A DNA stretch of 53,269 bases, taken from the NCBI GenBank assembly GCA_945868215.1, contig CAMBLN010000002.1:1-53269 (forward strand), read 5' to 3'. Source of the stretch: Opitutus sp. GAS368. Lineage in GTDB: Bacteria; Verrucomicrobiota; Verrucomicrobiia; Opitutales; Opitutaceae. The position numbers were made by a program, and so were the translations under genes. The notes beneath the pieces were generated by a model. It had not been told where the DNA came from. It worked only from the letters and a program-made list of their open reading frames with translations, and made no database searches. Shown piece by piece: positions 1-9,302 of the stretch. How positions within the stretch are numbered: the stretch's first letter is position 1; every line of letters starts with the position of its first letter.

Positions 1-872
1 ACGACGGCGCCGGTGCTTTTGCCGCCGCTGCCGGTGAGGGTGGTGGTGCCGGTGCCGTTGAGGGTGATCGAGCCGCTGTTGATCGTGCCGGAGAATTCGA
101 TGTTGCCGCTGCTGGAAATGGTGATGCCGCTCGAGCCACCGGTGACCGGGCCGGTGAAGTTGGCGTTGGCCGTGCCGCTGACATTGATGGCGGTCGAGGC
201 CTGGACGTTGGCGAAGGTGGTGGTGCCGGAGGAAGCGTTGACGGTGCCGGCGTTGATCTGGCCGTTGAAGGTGTTGGTGCCGGTGTTCGAGACGTTCAGG
301 GTGGAGGCGGTGACCTGGTTGGTGCTGTTGAACGTGCGGTTGCCCGAGCCGGTGAGGTTGAGGGTGGCGACGTTGTTAAGCTGACCGGAAACCGTGATCG
401 TGTTGGAACCGGCGAGGGTGAGGTTGTTGCCTGCGGCGTTGGTGTAGGCGGTCGTGGTGATCGCGCCGCTGGCGGCGGTCCAGCTCTGGTTGGCGGAGAG
501 GTTGAGCTGGTTGTCGATCGTCTGGGTGGAGGTGCTGTTGTTGGTGATACCGCCGGAGCCCAGATAAAGATCATTGCCACCTAACGTGAAGGCACCGGCG
601 GTGTTGCTGAAAGTGAGGGAGCTGATCGTCCAGTCGCCCCCGTTGGCGTTGTTGGTGAGCTTGTTACCCGTGGCGAAGATCAAGTCATGGCCACTGGTGC
701 GGGTGGGAGCGGTGTTGGGATTCCAGTTGTTGGCCGTGGACCAATTGGTGGAGCCGGTGCCGCCGTTGCCATCCCAAGTGAACGTGGCGGCCTGCATACA
801 GACGGCGGCCAAGGCCAGCGGGAGGCTGGCGGCGAGGCGGAGTCGGCTGGACTGAAAGGCGGAGTGAATCAC
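1..872 (-). CDS. Autotransporter-type beta-strand-repeat secreted protein, N-terminal part (partial)
   Basis: An open frame runs on the minus strand from a GTG at 872 to the window edge with no stop, giving 290 complete codons. The start has an Arg-containing n-region, a hydrophobic stretch (LAASLPLALAAV) and a likely cleavage after MQA, that is, a Sec signal peptide. The mature part opens with TFTWDGNGG and NNW motifs and continues as low-complexity, Thr/Asn/Gly/Ser-rich strands (for example LNLTGSGNRTF, GTINAGTVNASSG). This is the pattern of autotransporter-associated beta-strand-repeat proteins that are abundant in Opitutaceae; such proteins are usually surface-exposed or secreted. No ATG lies in frame upstream before a stop, so GTG is the only sensible start. 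A strong promoter sits directly upstream (903-930). The C-terminus, where a PEP-CTERM or autotransporter barrel would be, is outside the window. Confidence 0.8.
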   Translation of the reverse strand, partial: MIHSAFQSSRLRLAASLPLALAAVCMQAATFTWDGNGGTGSTNWSTANNWNPNTAPTRTSGHDLIFATGNKLTNNANGGDWTISSLTFSNTAGAFTLGGNDLYLGSGGITNNSTSTQTIDNQLNLSANQSWTAASGAITTTAYTNAAGNNLTLAGSNTITVSGQLNNVATLNLTGSGNRTFNSTNQVTASTLNVSNTGTNTFNGQINAGTVNASSGTTTFANVQASTAINVSGTANANFTGPVTGGSSGITISSSGNIEFSGTINSGSITLNGTGTTTLTGSGGKSTGAV

Positions 873-902
873 GGCGAAGGCGGAAACGGAGCAGAGGGTT
901 AA

Positions 903-930
903 TTAATAGGGGTTATACCCTATTCGTCAA
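903..930 (-). promoter_or_regulatory. Sigma70-like promoter with palindromic operator in the spacer
   Basis: Read on the minus strand this is TTGACG (930-925), a 16-nt spacer, then TATTAA (908-903), 30 nt upstream of the GTG at 872. The spacer is almost entirely filled by an inverted repeat, TAGGG-N6-CCCTA (907-922). A palindrome between -35 and -10 is a classic repressor position. The promoter call rests on hexamer match and spacing only. Confidence 0.55.
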
Positions 931-1037
931 ATCCCGCAGTCACTCCGTTTATTCGATGCCGTGCCGGTTTTATTGCAACCCTTATGTAGTCGATCGGGGC
1001 GGAGTGAAGGTAAGAGCGAGGGAGGGTGGATGATAGC

Positions 1038-2294
1038 TTATATAAAAGGCAGGGGGGCGTAGGTTTTATTAAGGACCTGGTCGGTGGGACAGGAGAACCA
1101 TTTGTCCAGGACGGTGGCGTAGACCTGGCGGAAATCGGTGCTGAAGGCCAAGTCCTGGTTTTTGGGGAGGTTGTTCAGGGAAGGCGGGGTGCCGTGGAGG
1201 GCGCCTTTGATCTGGCTGCCCATGATGAAGAGCGGGGCGGCGGTGCCGTGGTCGGTGCCACGGCTTTCGTTTTCGTTGGGGCGGCGTCCGAATTCGGAGA
1301 ACGTCATGGTGAGGACCTGCGAATCGAGTTTTTTGGCGACGAGGTCTTTTTGGAAGGCGGCGAGACCCTCGGAGAGGTTGCGGAGGAGATTGGCGTGGTT
1401 GTTGGCCTGGTTGCTGTGGGTGTCGAAGCCGCCGAGGGAGACGAAATAGACGCGGGTGGACATGCCGGCGGCGATGAGGGAGGCGACGTTGCGCAGGGAC
1501 TGGGCGAAGTTGTTGCCGGGGTAGGCGGATTCGGCGCGGTAGCTGCCGATGGTTTTCTGGACGCGCTGTTCGGTGACGAGGGCGTCCATCATGGTGGCGC
1601 GGAGGAACGAGGCGTTGGCGTTGGCCTGATGGTCGTCCTCCTTCACGAGCTTTTCGAGGAAGGCGAGGTTCTCCTTGTTGTTGCCGCGACCGCCGCCGCG
1701 CAGGCCGAAGGTGGAGTGGGGTTTGTCGCCTTGGAAAGATTGGGGGAGCTCGTTGGTGACGTGGACGGCGACCGGGTCGCCGCCGGTGCCCGCGGTGCCG
1801 GGCGCGCCGCCGCAGTCGTTGTCGAGGAAACGGCCGATCCAGCCGGTGGGGAGGAATTGGTTGCTCTCGCTGCCGGTCTCCCAGATTTCGCTGGAGCGGA
1901 AGTGGCTGTGGTTGGGGTTGGGGTAACCGACGTTTTGAATGATGCCGGCGCGGCCCTCCTGCATGAGCGTGTGGAGTGCGGACAGGGAAGGATGAAGGCC
2001 GAGATGGTCGTCGAGGCGGAGGGCTTCGGTTTTCTTGATGCCGAGGGTGGGGCGCAGGCGGTAATATTCGGGGTCTTCGTAAGGGATGACGGTGTTGAGA
2101 CCGTCGTTGCCTCCGGCGAGTTGGACGAGGACGAGAATGGAGCGGTCCTTTTCGGGGGCCGGGGTGGCGGCGAGGGTGGACTGGACGAGGAACGACGGGG
2201 CGAACTGGCTGAAGGCGAGAAGGCCGATTCCCTTGCTTCCCCAAGTGAGGAACTCGCGGCGGGTGGCGGGCGGGGATTGGTAGAGGTTGTTCAT
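1038..2294 (-). CDS. DUF1501 domain-containing protein (Tat-exported)
   Basis: 418 residues. The start at 2294 was chosen because it opens directly into a twin-arginine leader: RREFLTWGSKG followed by a hydrophobic segment (IGLLAFSQFAPSFLV). Typical DUF1501 blocks follow: VLVQLAGGNDGLNTV near residue 60, HPSLSAL, YPNPNHSHF, SLGGFDTHSNQ, and FSEFGRRPNEN...GTDHGTAAP towards the end, as in sulfatase-like folds. The biochemical role is not established. It lies 17 nt downstream of the DUF1800 gene on the same strand, and the two families co-occur across Verrucomicrobiota and Planctomycetota, so they are probably one transcript and act together. A much longer frame extends upstream but overlaps the DUF1800 gene and is not used. 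Confidence 0.9.
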   Translation of the reverse strand: MNNLYQSPPATRREFLTWGSKGIGLLAFSQFAPSFLVQSTLAATPAPEKDRSILVLVQLAGGNDGLNTVIPYEDPEYYRLRPTLGIKKTEALRLDDHLGLHPSLSALHTLMQEGRAGIIQNVGYPNPNHSHFRSSEIWETGSESNQFLPTGWIGRFLDNDCGGAPGTAGTGGDPVAVHVTNELPQSFQGDKPHSTFGLRGGGRGNNKENLAFLEKLVKEDDHQANANASFLRATMMDALVTEQRVQKTIGSYRAESAYPGNNFAQSLRNVASLIAAGMSTRVYFVSLGGFDTHSNQANNHANLLRNLSEGLAAFQKDLVAKKLDSQVLTMTFSEFGRRPNENESRGTDHGTAAPLFIMGSQIKGALHGTPPSLNNLPKNQDLAFSTDFRQVYATVLDKWFSCPTDQVLNKTYAPLPFI

Positions 2295-2311
2295 GACGCG
2301 TGGGGCAAGGG

Positions 2312-3805
2312 TCAGCAGAGTTGGTATTCGGGGGACTGGAGCAGGGTGACGGCGGTGTTGCGCAGACGGGCGAGACGTTTGGAGCCCTCGGTCTCGCCGG
2401 TGAGGAACGAGTGGACGTTGGCGCGGAAGGTTTCGCTGACTTTGACGGGCAGGAAATAATCGACGAAGCGGGCGGTGATCTGATCCGCGGTCATGGTTTC
2501 GAGCATTTTTTCGAGGCGCTCTTCGGTGACGGTGAAGGTGCCCACACCCTGGGCGCGGGCGGCGACGAGTTCGACCTGTTCGTCGGCGTTGAGATTTTCC
2601 TCGTTGAGAGGCGCGAACAGCGTTTCGACGAGCTGGCGGCGGGCGTTGAGCGTGCCGGAGTTGATCCAGAGGCGTCCGCCGACCCAGCCGCGGACATTCG
2701 GCGGACGGAAGGGTTCTTCGCCCATGAGACGTAGCGTGTTGAGGGAGTGGCGCGGGTAGGGGGCGACGTTGATGTTGAGGTCCTGGACCAGACCCAGAAA
2801 GAACTGCGTCGGGCGCTTGATGTAGTTGCCGCGAAAGGCAGGGTGGAAAAAAAGCCGGCTGCCGAAGAAGCGATGGGTGAGTTGGCGGAGATCGTAGCCG
2901 GTGGAACGCCACCAGTCGCCGAGCGGGGCGAGGTAGGCGTCGGCCAGAACGTCCTCGCTGAGATAGAATTTACCCATTTCGCGCGGGATGAAGCGGCCGG
3001 CGGCGGATTGCTCGTAAGCGACGTCAATCACGTCGTCGCCGGTGAAGGCGCCGGTCTTGCCGAAGACAGTTTTGGAACCGCCGTCGTGCTGATTGGACTG
3101 AAATTGAAATTCGTCGCGCTGGGTGCGGTAGCCGGTGAACGCGCGGGCGGCCTGCTTGATGTCGTCCTCGGTGTAGTTGCCCTCGCCGAGCACGAAGAGT
3201 TCGAAGAGTTCGCGGGCGAAGTTTTCGTTGGGGGCGTTCTTTTTGCTATCCTGGAGGTTTAGGTAGCGCACCATCGCCGGTGAACGCGAGATGGACTTCG
3301 TGAGCACGGGGGCGGCGCCGAGACAACCCTGGCGGATGATGTCCTGGTGTTTGAAGATGTAGGCGGTGTTGTTGACCTGTTCCTGGCTGACGACGTAGAC
3401 GTCGCTCAGGAAAAGCGTCCATTTTTCGGTGGCGGCATTTTCGGGGCGGGAGGCGAATTGAAGCCACTTGATGGCGAGATCCTGAAGGCCCTGCTGTTGG
3501 CGTTCGCGCTGTTCGCGCTGGAGCACCTGGCGCTGTTCGCGGGACTCGGCGTTGCGGATTTTTTGGGCGTAGGCGGGGTTGGCGGCTTCGATGTTGGCGA
3601 TGAGGCGCGGCTTGGGCAGCGCGCCGGCCTTGGCAGGGAAGAGACGCTCGAGCCCGGGTTTGAGACCCTCGGTCATGAGGCGGGCGACCTCGGGCGGCTG
3701 GGCGGCCCAGCCGGCGCGTCGAAGCAAGTGACGGGCGGCGTCCTCGTTCCACTGCGAATAGGGCCGGGGTTGCCAGGCTTCTTGGGGGGAGAGATCGAGC
3801 TTCAT
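2312..3805 (-). CDS. DUF1800 domain-containing protein
   Basis: 497 residues. The family signature is clear: DAARHLLRRAGW at the N-terminus, EKWTLFLSDVYVV and ENFARELFELFVLGEG...DIKQAARAFTGY in the middle, and RPPNVRGWVGG near the end. A charged Glu/Gln/Arg-rich coiled segment (about residues 85-115) sits between the first two blocks. No obvious signal peptide follows the chosen ATG at 3805; longer in-frame starts overlap alr and look like shadow sequence. Function is unknown; the partner gene DUF1501 follows 17 nt later. In these phyla the pair often accompanies extracellular polymer degradation genes, but nothing next to it here indicates a substrate. The 112 bases up to alr (3806-3917) hold no gene and may carry its promoter. 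Confidence 0.9.
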   Translation of the reverse strand: MKLDLSPQEAWQPRPYSQWNEDAARHLLRRAGWAAQPPEVARLMTEGLKPGLERLFPAKAGALPKPRLIANIEAANPAYAQKIRNAESREQRQVLQREQRERQQQGLQDLAIKWLQFASRPENAATEKWTLFLSDVYVVSQEQVNNTAYIFKHQDIIRQGCLGAAPVLTKSISRSPAMVRYLNLQDSKKNAPNENFARELFELFVLGEGNYTEDDIKQAARAFTGYRTQRDEFQFQSNQHDGGSKTVFGKTGAFTGDDVIDVAYEQSAAGRFIPREMGKFYLSEDVLADAYLAPLGDWWRSTGYDLRQLTHRFFGSRLFFHPAFRGNYIKRPTQFFLGLVQDLNINVAPYPRHSLNTLRLMGEEPFRPPNVRGWVGGRLWINSGTLNARRQLVETLFAPLNEENLNADEQVELVAARAQGVGTFTVTEERLEKMLETMTADQITARFVDYFLPVKVSETFRANVHSFLTGETEGSKRLARLRNTAVTLLQSPEYQLC

Positions 3806-3917
3806 GGGGGCGGGGAGGTTGGGAAGCGGACTACGCGTTGAGGATGCGCCAAAAGCGCGCCACGGCAATAGGACGTTACGCGTGGGCGGAAAGTTTCCCG
3901 AAGCTGATAAAAGCCGG

Positions 3918-5066
3918 TCAAAGACCCAGCGACGTGCGGTAAAGCCGCGGCACGCGCTTGGTGACCGAGCACAAGGTTTCCCAAGGGATCGTATCGGCCC
4001 ATTGGCTGAACTCGGCCAAGTCGATGCGGGAGTCCTGCTGGCGGCCCACGAGAACGGCTTCATCGCCCGCGATGACTCCGGTTACGTCGGTCACGTCGAC
4101 GATGGTCTGGTCCATGGTTACGCGGCCGAGAATCGGGCAGCGTTTGCCGCGGATGAGGACCTGGCCGCGGTTGCTGGCGGCGCGGGGCACGCCGTCGCCG
4201 TAGCCGGCGGTGAGGATCGCCACGGTGGTGTCGCGGCGGAGCGTGTGGGTGCGGCCGTAGCTCACGGTGGAGCCGGCGGGCAGTTGTTTCACGAGACCGA
4301 CGCGTGTCCGAAAACTGAATACAGGTTCGGCATGGACTTGGGAAAGCAGTGCGCCGTTGTGCGGGAGAATGCCGAACTGGAGGAGGCCGATGCGAACGGC
4401 GTTGAACGGGCCGGCGACCTCGATGGTTTCGAGGCCGGCGCTGTTGTCGGCGTGGATGAAGAGCGAGGAAAGATCGATGCCCTCAAAGGCCTGCAGCGCG
4501 GCGAGGAAACGGCGGCGTTGCTCGGCGGTGAAGACGGGATCGTCGTCGGGGCTGGAGAAGTGCGTGAACACCCCGGCGAGGCGAAGGTGGGTGGCGGCGA
4601 CGATTTGTTTGTAGAGGGCGGGGGCGTGTTCGTGCCAGACGCCGAGGCGGCCCATGCCGGTGTCGATCTTAAGGTGGACGTTGAGTTCGCGGTTGGCGGC
4701 GCGGGCGACGGCATCGAGGCGTTCCACTTCCTCGGCGGAGGAGATGGTCACGGTGACATCGTAGTCGAGCACGTGGCGGGCTTCGTCGGGGAGCAGAGGG
4801 CTGAGCAGCAGGATGGGCCAGCCCGGGCCGAGTTCACGCAAGGAGGCGGCTTCGGCGAGGTTGGCCACGGCGAAGAGATCGGCTCCTGCGTGCATGAGAC
4901 GCGCGGCGGTTTGGTGAAGGCCGTGGCCGTAGGCGTCGGCTTTGACGACCGCGACGTAACGCATGTGGCCGGGCAACGAGGCGCGGATGAGGCGCAGGTT
5001 GCGCTCGAGGACCGCGAGATCGATCTCGGCCCAGCAACGAAGCGGCAGACGTGAAGCGGTGGACAT
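3918..5066 (-). CDS. alr: Alanine racemase
   Basis: 382 residues, normal length for the family. It interconverts L- and D-alanine with PLP in the cytosol and supplies D-Ala for peptidoglycan. Visible features: the PLP lysine in [10 protein letters not shown] near residue 43; [21 protein letters not shown]; the C-terminal beta domain with the second catalytic Tyr in [10 protein letters not shown]; and GRVTMDQ. It starts 9 nt downstream of tsaB on the same strand, so the two are probably co-transcribed, a cell-wall gene with a tRNA-modification gene. No abnormal features seen. Confidence 0.95.
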   Translation of the reverse strand: MSTASRLPLRCWAEIDLAVLERNLRLIRASLPGHMRYVAVVKADAYGHGLHQTAARLMHAGADLFAVANLAEAASLRELGPGWPILLLSPLLPDEARHVLDYDVTVTISSAEEVERLDAVARAANRELNVHLKIDTGMGRLGVWHEHAPALYKQIVAATHLRLAGVFTHFSSPDDDPVFTAEQRRRFLAALQAFEGIDLSSLFIHADNSAGLETIEVAGPFNAVRIGLLQFGILPHNGALLSQVHAEPVFSFRTRVGLVKQLPAGSTVSYGRTHTLRRDTTVAILTAGYGDGVPRAASNRGQVLIRGKRCPILGRVTMDQTIVDVTDVTGVIAGDEAVLVGRQQDSRIDLAEFSQWADTIPWETLCSVTKRVPRLYRTSLGL

Positions 5067-5075
5067 CGTGGGGAA

Positions 5076-5735
5076 TCAGTTGGACGGACGCGGCGCTTGG
5101 TGGATCTGCGGTGTCCACGTGACGTAGCTCGGATCCTCGTGAGCAAAGGCGTCGGGGTGTTCGGATACGCGAAACAAATCCGCGTCGGCTAATGCCTCTA
5201 GCAAAGTGGCGACGTCGTAGCTCGTTGTGGTGACGGCGGAGGGCAGGGCGGTCCAGTGGCGGAAATGCGCCGGCATGATGAGTTCGCCGCTTAGTTCGGG
5301 GGCGGGCACCCGGCGCAAGGATTGGCCGAGTTGCATGACATGCCATGAATCACGGCGGGCGTCGGCGATGACGTTGACCTCGGGGCGGTTCACGGAGCGG
5401 GCGACGAGATCCAGACTTTGATAGGAGTAGATGGCGGAGGTTGAGTGGATCGCCCGCCATGCGCGCAACGCCACGGCGGCGGTGCGGATGCCGAGGACGG
5501 AGCCGGGACCTTCGCAGAAAACGAAGGCGCCGATGTCGGCAATGCGCAGGCCGCCTTCGCGAAGGACGGCCTCCACGCATTCGAAAAGTCCGGTGCTCGC
5601 CTCGGTGTCGCTCACGCGCCAGAGCGGCGGTTGCGCCTCGCCCGCGGACCAGAGCCCGACCTGCACGCGCGCCGAGGCGGTGTCGATCAACAGAAGGGCG
5701 GGGTGCTCGGCGAGCAGTTGGCGGAGACTGGGCAT
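5076..5735 (-). CDS. tsaB: tRNA threonylcarbamoyladenosine biosynthesis protein TsaB
   Basis: 219 residues. The N-terminal ASKHA fold is visible (LLLIDTASARVQVGL), followed by the TsaB hallmark CEGPGSVLGIRTAAVALRAW (usual family form GPGSFTGLR) and DARRDSWHV (usual DARRGE-V). TsaB is the non-catalytic partner of TsaD in making t6A37 of ANN-decoding tRNAs. The divergence in the GPGS and DARR motifs is modest and typical of distant phyla. It is divergent from tig (5871); the shared 135-nt region must hold promoters for both, though I could not define hexamers there with confidence. Confidence 0.88.
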   Translation of the reverse strand: MPSLRQLLAEHPALLLIDTASARVQVGLWSAGEAQPPLWRVSDTEASTGLFECVEAVLREGGLRIADIGAFVFCEGPGSVLGIRTAAVALRAWRAIHSTSAIYSYQSLDLVARSVNRPEVNVIADARRDSWHVMQLGQSLRRVPAPELSGELIMPAHFRHWTALPSAVTTTSYDVATLLEALADADLFRVSEHPDAFAHEDPSYVTWTPQIHQAPRPSN

Positions 5736-5870
5736 TGGGGAAACGCATCAAGCTGGGCCGGCGCGTGCCTTTCAAGAGCTTTGAGTCTAAGAATCCGGCA
5801 TTGACCGCGCGAGCGGCGGACGCGTATTTTGCCCAATTCCGTCAATAAAACCCTCCGCTCTTTTTATACT

Positions 5871-7193
5871 GTGAACATCGAAATCAAAGACGTCTCTGAA
5901 ACCCGCAAAAGCCTCGTCGTGACCCTCGACCAAGCCGAAGTCGCCGCCGAACACCAAGCCGTGGTCGGTGAGATTTCCAAGCAGGCCCGCCTCCCCGGCT
6001 TCCGTCCGGGCAAAGCGCCCGCCGCCATGATCATCAAGCGCTACGGCAAGGAGATCGGCGAAGAGTTCAAGCAGAAGGTCCTCGCCAAGGCCTACCGCGG
6101 CGGCCTCGAGCAGTCCAAGCTCGAGCCCCTCAACATCACCGACGTGCAGGAAGGCGAAATCGCCGCCGACAAAGCCGCCACCGTGACCATCACGCTGGAT
6201 GTTCGCCCCACTTTCACCCTGCCCGACTACGCCGGCCTCCCCACCGAGATCCAGTCCGTCGAAGTCACCGACGACGAGGTCGAGAAGGCCATCGACTCCC
6301 TCCGCGCCGAGCGCGCCGATTTCAAGATCGCCGAGCGTCCGGCCGCCAAGGGCGACTACGTCAAGCTCGCTTACGAGGGCACCGTTGATGGCAAATCCAT
6401 CCTTGAGATCGCCCCCGAAAAACAAATCTACGCCAAGGTTCCGCAGACCTGGGAAGAGGTTGAAGGCGAAAACGAAGGTCTGATTCCCGGCCTCGGCAAA
6501 CAGCTCGCCGGCTTCGCAAAGGGTGACAAAAAGGACGTCACCGTGACCTTCCCCGCCGAGTTTGCCGCCGTGCCGGCGCTCGCCGGCAAGACCGCGGTTT
6601 ACACCGTCGAAGTGCAGGAGATCCGTGAGCGCGTTCTGCCCGAGATGGACGAAGCCTTCTTCAAGTCCAACCAGGCCGACGATCTTGAGGGCCTCAAGAC
6701 CAACGCCCGCAACAATCTGAAACAGCGCAAAGAATTCGAGAACCGCCAGGCCCAGCGCCGCCAGGTGACCGAGGCGCTCAATGCCAAGGTTGAGTTCGCT
6801 GTTCCCGAGAGCCTCGTCGAGAGCGAGACCCAGCAGGTTCTCCGTAATTTCATCGAGGAAAACATGCGCCGCGGCGTGCCGGCCGAGCAGTTCGAAAAGG
6901 ACAAGGCTGCGCTCCACGACAGCGCGAGCAAGGCGGCCCGCACCCGCGTGAAGACGCAGCTCCTCCTCGCGAAGATTGCCGAGCAGGAAAAGCTCTCGGT
7001 CACCGAGCGCGACATCGACACCTTCATCTACCGCGAGTCCGTGCGGAACAACCAGAAGCCCGAGAAGCTCGTCAAAGAGCTGACCAAGGACCGCGAGAAG
7101 CTCCGCGCCATCCAGCAGTCGATCATTTTCGACAAGGCCCTTGATTTGCTGGTTTCCAAGGCTACGGTGACGAACGCCTCAGCGAAGGCGTGA
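5871..7193 (+). CDS. tig: Trigger factor
   Basis: 440 residues from GTG at 5871. The N-terminal ribosome-binding domain carries the signature GFRPGKAP (residues about 44-51). The FKBP-type isomerase domain begins near residue 150 (KGDYVKLAYEGTVDGK) and the helical C-terminal arms follow (MDEAFFKSN..., PESLVESE...). It binds nascent chains at the ribosome exit. The frame is open further upstream to a TTG at 5829, but homologues begin right at the (V/M)NIEIKDVSETRK segment, so 5871 is preferred; there is no clear Shine-Dalgarno sequence at either. It is followed by clpP and clpX, the widely conserved proteostasis cluster. Confidence 0.93.
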   Translation: MNIEIKDVSETRKSLVVTLDQAEVAAEHQAVVGEISKQARLPGFRPGKAPAAMIIKRYGKEIGEEFKQKVLAKAYRGGLEQSKLEPLNITDVQEGEIAADKAATVTITLDVRPTFTLPDYAGLPTEIQSVEVTDDEVEKAIDSLRAERADFKIAERPAAKGDYVKLAYEGTVDGKSILEIAPEKQIYAKVPQTWEEVEGENEGLIPGLGKQLAGFAKGDKKDVTVTFPAEFAAVPALAGKTAVYTVEVQEIRERVLPEMDEAFFKSNQADDLEGLKTNARNNLKQRKEFENRQAQRRQVTEALNAKVEFAVPESLVESETQQVLRNFIEENMRRGVPAEQFEKDKAALHDSASKAARTRVKTQLLLAKIAEQEKLSVTERDIDTFIYRESVRNNQKPEKLVKELTKDREKLRAIQQSIIFDKALDLLVSKATVTNASAKA

Positions 7194-7221
7194 TCAGTTC
7201 ACTTAAACCAAGGAAATCTTC

Positions 7222-7851
7222 GTGAGTTATTACGTTCCCACCATCTTAGAGAGCACCGGCCGCGGTGAGCGCCAATGGGATGTCTTCAGCCGCCTGCTGA
7301 AGGATCGCATCATCTTCATCGGTTCGCCGATCGACGACATGGTCGCCAATCTGGTGATCGCGCAGATGCTGTTCCTGCAGATGGAGGACCCGAAGAAGGA
7401 CATCCACTTCTACATCAACTCGCCCGGCGGTGTCGTGACCGGTGGCATGGCCATCTATGACACGATGAACTTCCTGCAGTGCGACATCGTCACCTATTGC
7501 ATCGGCCAGGCGGCCAGCATGGCGACGGTGCTTCTCGCGGCGGGCACTCCCGGCAAGCGTTTCGCGCTGCCGAACAGCCGCGTGATGATCCACCAGCCCA
7601 GCGGTGGCGCGGGCGGCCAGACGGCCGACATCATGATCGCCTCCAAGGAGATCCTGCGCTGGCGCCAGACGCTCAACGGCGTCATTGCCAAACACACCGG
7701 CAAGACACCCGAGCAGGTGGAGAAGGACTCGGATCGCGATTACTACCTGAGCGCCCACGAAGCGAAGGCTTACGGCCTCGTCGATCACGTCGTCGAATCC
7801 ACCAAGGAAGTGGCGAAGGTTGTGCCGAGTGCCATTCCCAGCGCGGCCTGA
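7222..7851 (+). CDS. clpP: ATP-dependent Clp protease proteolytic subunit
   Basis: 209 residues, usual length. The serine-protease triad is in place: Ser in [14 protein letters not shown], His in SRVMIHQP, Asp in [10 protein letters not shown]. The handle region ([18 protein letters not shown]) is canonical. It forms the tetradecameric degradation chamber and works with ClpX encoded downstream. It uses GTG with an AAGGA ribosome-binding site 7 nt upstream (7210-7214), one of the clearer sites in the window. It lies 28 nt after tig, so is probably co-transcribed with it, and is followed by an intrinsic terminator that separates it from clpX. Confidence 0.96.
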   Translation: MSYYVPTILESTGRGERQWDVFSRLLKDRIIFIGSPIDDMVANLVIAQMLFLQMEDPKKDIHFYINSPGGVVTGGMAIYDTMNFLQCDIVTYCIGQAASMATVLLAAGTPGKRFALPNSRVMIHQPSGGAGGQTADIMIASKEILRWRQTLNGVIAKHTGKTPEQVEKDSDRDYYLSAHEAKAYGLVDHVVESTKEVAKVVPSAIPSAA

Positions 7852-7875
7852 TTCGCGATGAGCGGTTTTTAATTC

Positions 7876-7907
7876 AAGACGGTGACTTAACGGTCACCGT
7901 CTTTTTT
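7876..7907 (+). terminator. Intrinsic terminator after clpP
   Basis: A perfect 11-bp stem (7876-7886 with 7893-7903; left arm AAGACGGTGAC) closes a 6-nt loop (TTAACG) and runs into six Ts. It lies 25 nt after the clpP stop, 44 nt before clpX, so clpX must rely on readthrough or a promoter of its own. Confidence 0.9.
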
Positions 7908-7950
7908 CTGCACACTCGACAGCCGAACGAGCCGATAACACTCTTTACCT

Positions 7951-9252
7951 ATGGCCAAATCGTCACGCATGACCCTCTGCTCATTCTGCGGAAAATCGCA
8001 GTCCGAGGTGAAGAAGATCATCGCCGGGCCCGGCGTGCACATTTGCGACGCGTGCGTGAACGTCTGCAAAACCATCATCGACCGCGAGGTGAAGCAGCCG
8101 GCGGTGGATGCGAAGCCGGCGTTTCGGCTCATCAAGCCGGCGGAGGTCAAAGCGGCGCTGGACGACTTCGTGATCGGCCAGGACCACGCGAAAAAAGTTT
8201 TATCGGTCGCGGTCTATAATCACTACAAGCGACTGATGTTTGGCGCGGGTCAGACCTCCTCCGACAACGGGGCGCTTGCGCCGGAGTTCAACGAAGTGGA
8301 GATCGAGAAGAGCAACATCCTGCTCACGGGTCCGACCGGTTCGGGCAAGACGCTGCTGGCGCGCACGCTGGCCAAGGTGCTCGACGTGCCCTTCGCGATT
8401 TCCGACGCCACGACGCTGACCGAGGCGGGTTATGTGGGCGAAGACGTGGAGAACGTCGTGCTGCGTTTGTTGCAGGCGGCGAACTTCGACGTGAAGCGGG
8501 CGGAGTGCGGGATCATTTACATCGACGAAATCGACAAGATCGGACGCAAGACGGAGAACGTTTCCATCACGCGTGACGTGTCCGGCGAAGGCGTGCAGCA
8601 GGCGCTGCTGAAGATTTTGGAAGGCACGGTGTGCAACGTGCCTCCGCAGGGCGGACGCAAGCACCCGAACCAGGAATACGTGCAGATCAACACGGCGAAC
8701 ATTCTGTTTATCTGCGGCGGCGCGTTTGTGGGCCTTGACGGGATCATCGAGAAGCGCCTCGGTCAGCGCGGGCTCGGATTTGGGTCGATCAAGGCGCAGC
8801 AGACGCAGTCGGCGACGATGAGCGCCGAGAGCATCATGAAGTCGATCGAGCCCGGCGACCTCGTGCGCTACGGAATGATTCCGGAATTCATCGGGCGCCT
8901 GCCGGTGGTGTCGGTGCTGGAGCCGCTGCAGGTGGCGGATCTGGAAAAGATTTTGCTGCGCACGAAGAACGCGATGGTGAAGCAGTATTCGAAGCTCTTC
9001 GCGATGGACGGCGTGCGGTTGAAGTTCACGAGCGACGCGGTCAAGGCCATCGCGGCGAAAGCGGTGGAACTGAAGACGGGGGCGCGCGCGCTGCGTTCGA
9101 TCATGGAAAACCTGATGCTGGAGGTCATGTATGACCTGCCGAGCCGCAACGATGTGGTCGAGGTGGTGATTGATTCCAACGTGGTCGCCGGCAAACGGCG
9201 TCCGGCGATGCGCAAGGCGGTCAAAGGCGAGGCGGCTGAAGACGCGGCGTGA
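7951..9252 (+). CDS. clpX: ATP-dependent Clp protease ATP-binding subunit ClpX
   Basis: 433 residues. The N-terminal zinc-binding domain has C-x2-C (CSFC) and C-x2-C (CDAC) pairs. The AAA+ module has Walker A GPTGSGKT, Walker B IIYIDEID, the pore loop GYVGEDVE, and sensor/arginine-finger segments ([21 protein letters not shown]). The ClpP-binding IGF-type loop region appears as LGFGSIK near residue 270. It unfolds tagged substrates and feeds ClpP. No Shine-Dalgarno sequence is apparent before the ATG. Confidence 0.96.
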   Translation: MAKSSRMTLCSFCGKSQSEVKKIIAGPGVHICDACVNVCKTIIDREVKQPAVDAKPAFRLIKPAEVKAALDDFVIGQDHAKKVLSVAVYNHYKRLMFGAGQTSSDNGALAPEFNEVEIEKSNILLTGPTGSGKTLLARTLAKVLDVPFAISDATTLTEAGYVGEDVENVVLRLLQAANFDVKRAECGIIYIDEIDKIGRKTENVSITRDVSGEGVQQALLKILEGTVCNVPPQGGRKHPNQEYVQINTANILFICGGAFVGLDGIIEKRLGQRGLGFGSIKAQQTQSATMSAESIMKSIEPGDLVRYGMIPEFIGRLPVVSVLEPLQVADLEKILLRTKNAMVKQYSKLFAMDGVRLKFTSDAVKAIAAKAVELKTGARALRSIMENLMLEVMYDLPSRNDVVEVVIDSNVVAGKRRPAMRKAVKGEAAEDAA

Positions 9253-9302
9253 GGTTGATTTTTTCCGGGCGGGACTTAGACCCGTTCCAGTTTCAAAACC
9301 CC

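Noticed and set aside
1-872. Repetitive GGTG/GCCG-rich sequence as a CRISPR or DNA repeat array
   Set aside because: The periodicity is protein-level (Thr/Asn/Gly strands) and there are no identical spaced repeats.
1026-2459. 477-codon plus-strand frame rich in Gly/Val/Glu
   Set aside because: Antisense to DUF1501; shadow composition.
5829-5870. TTG at 5829 as the tig start
   Set aside because: Adds 14 residues absent from the usual trigger factor N-terminus and lacks a ribosome-binding site; GTG 5871 preferred.
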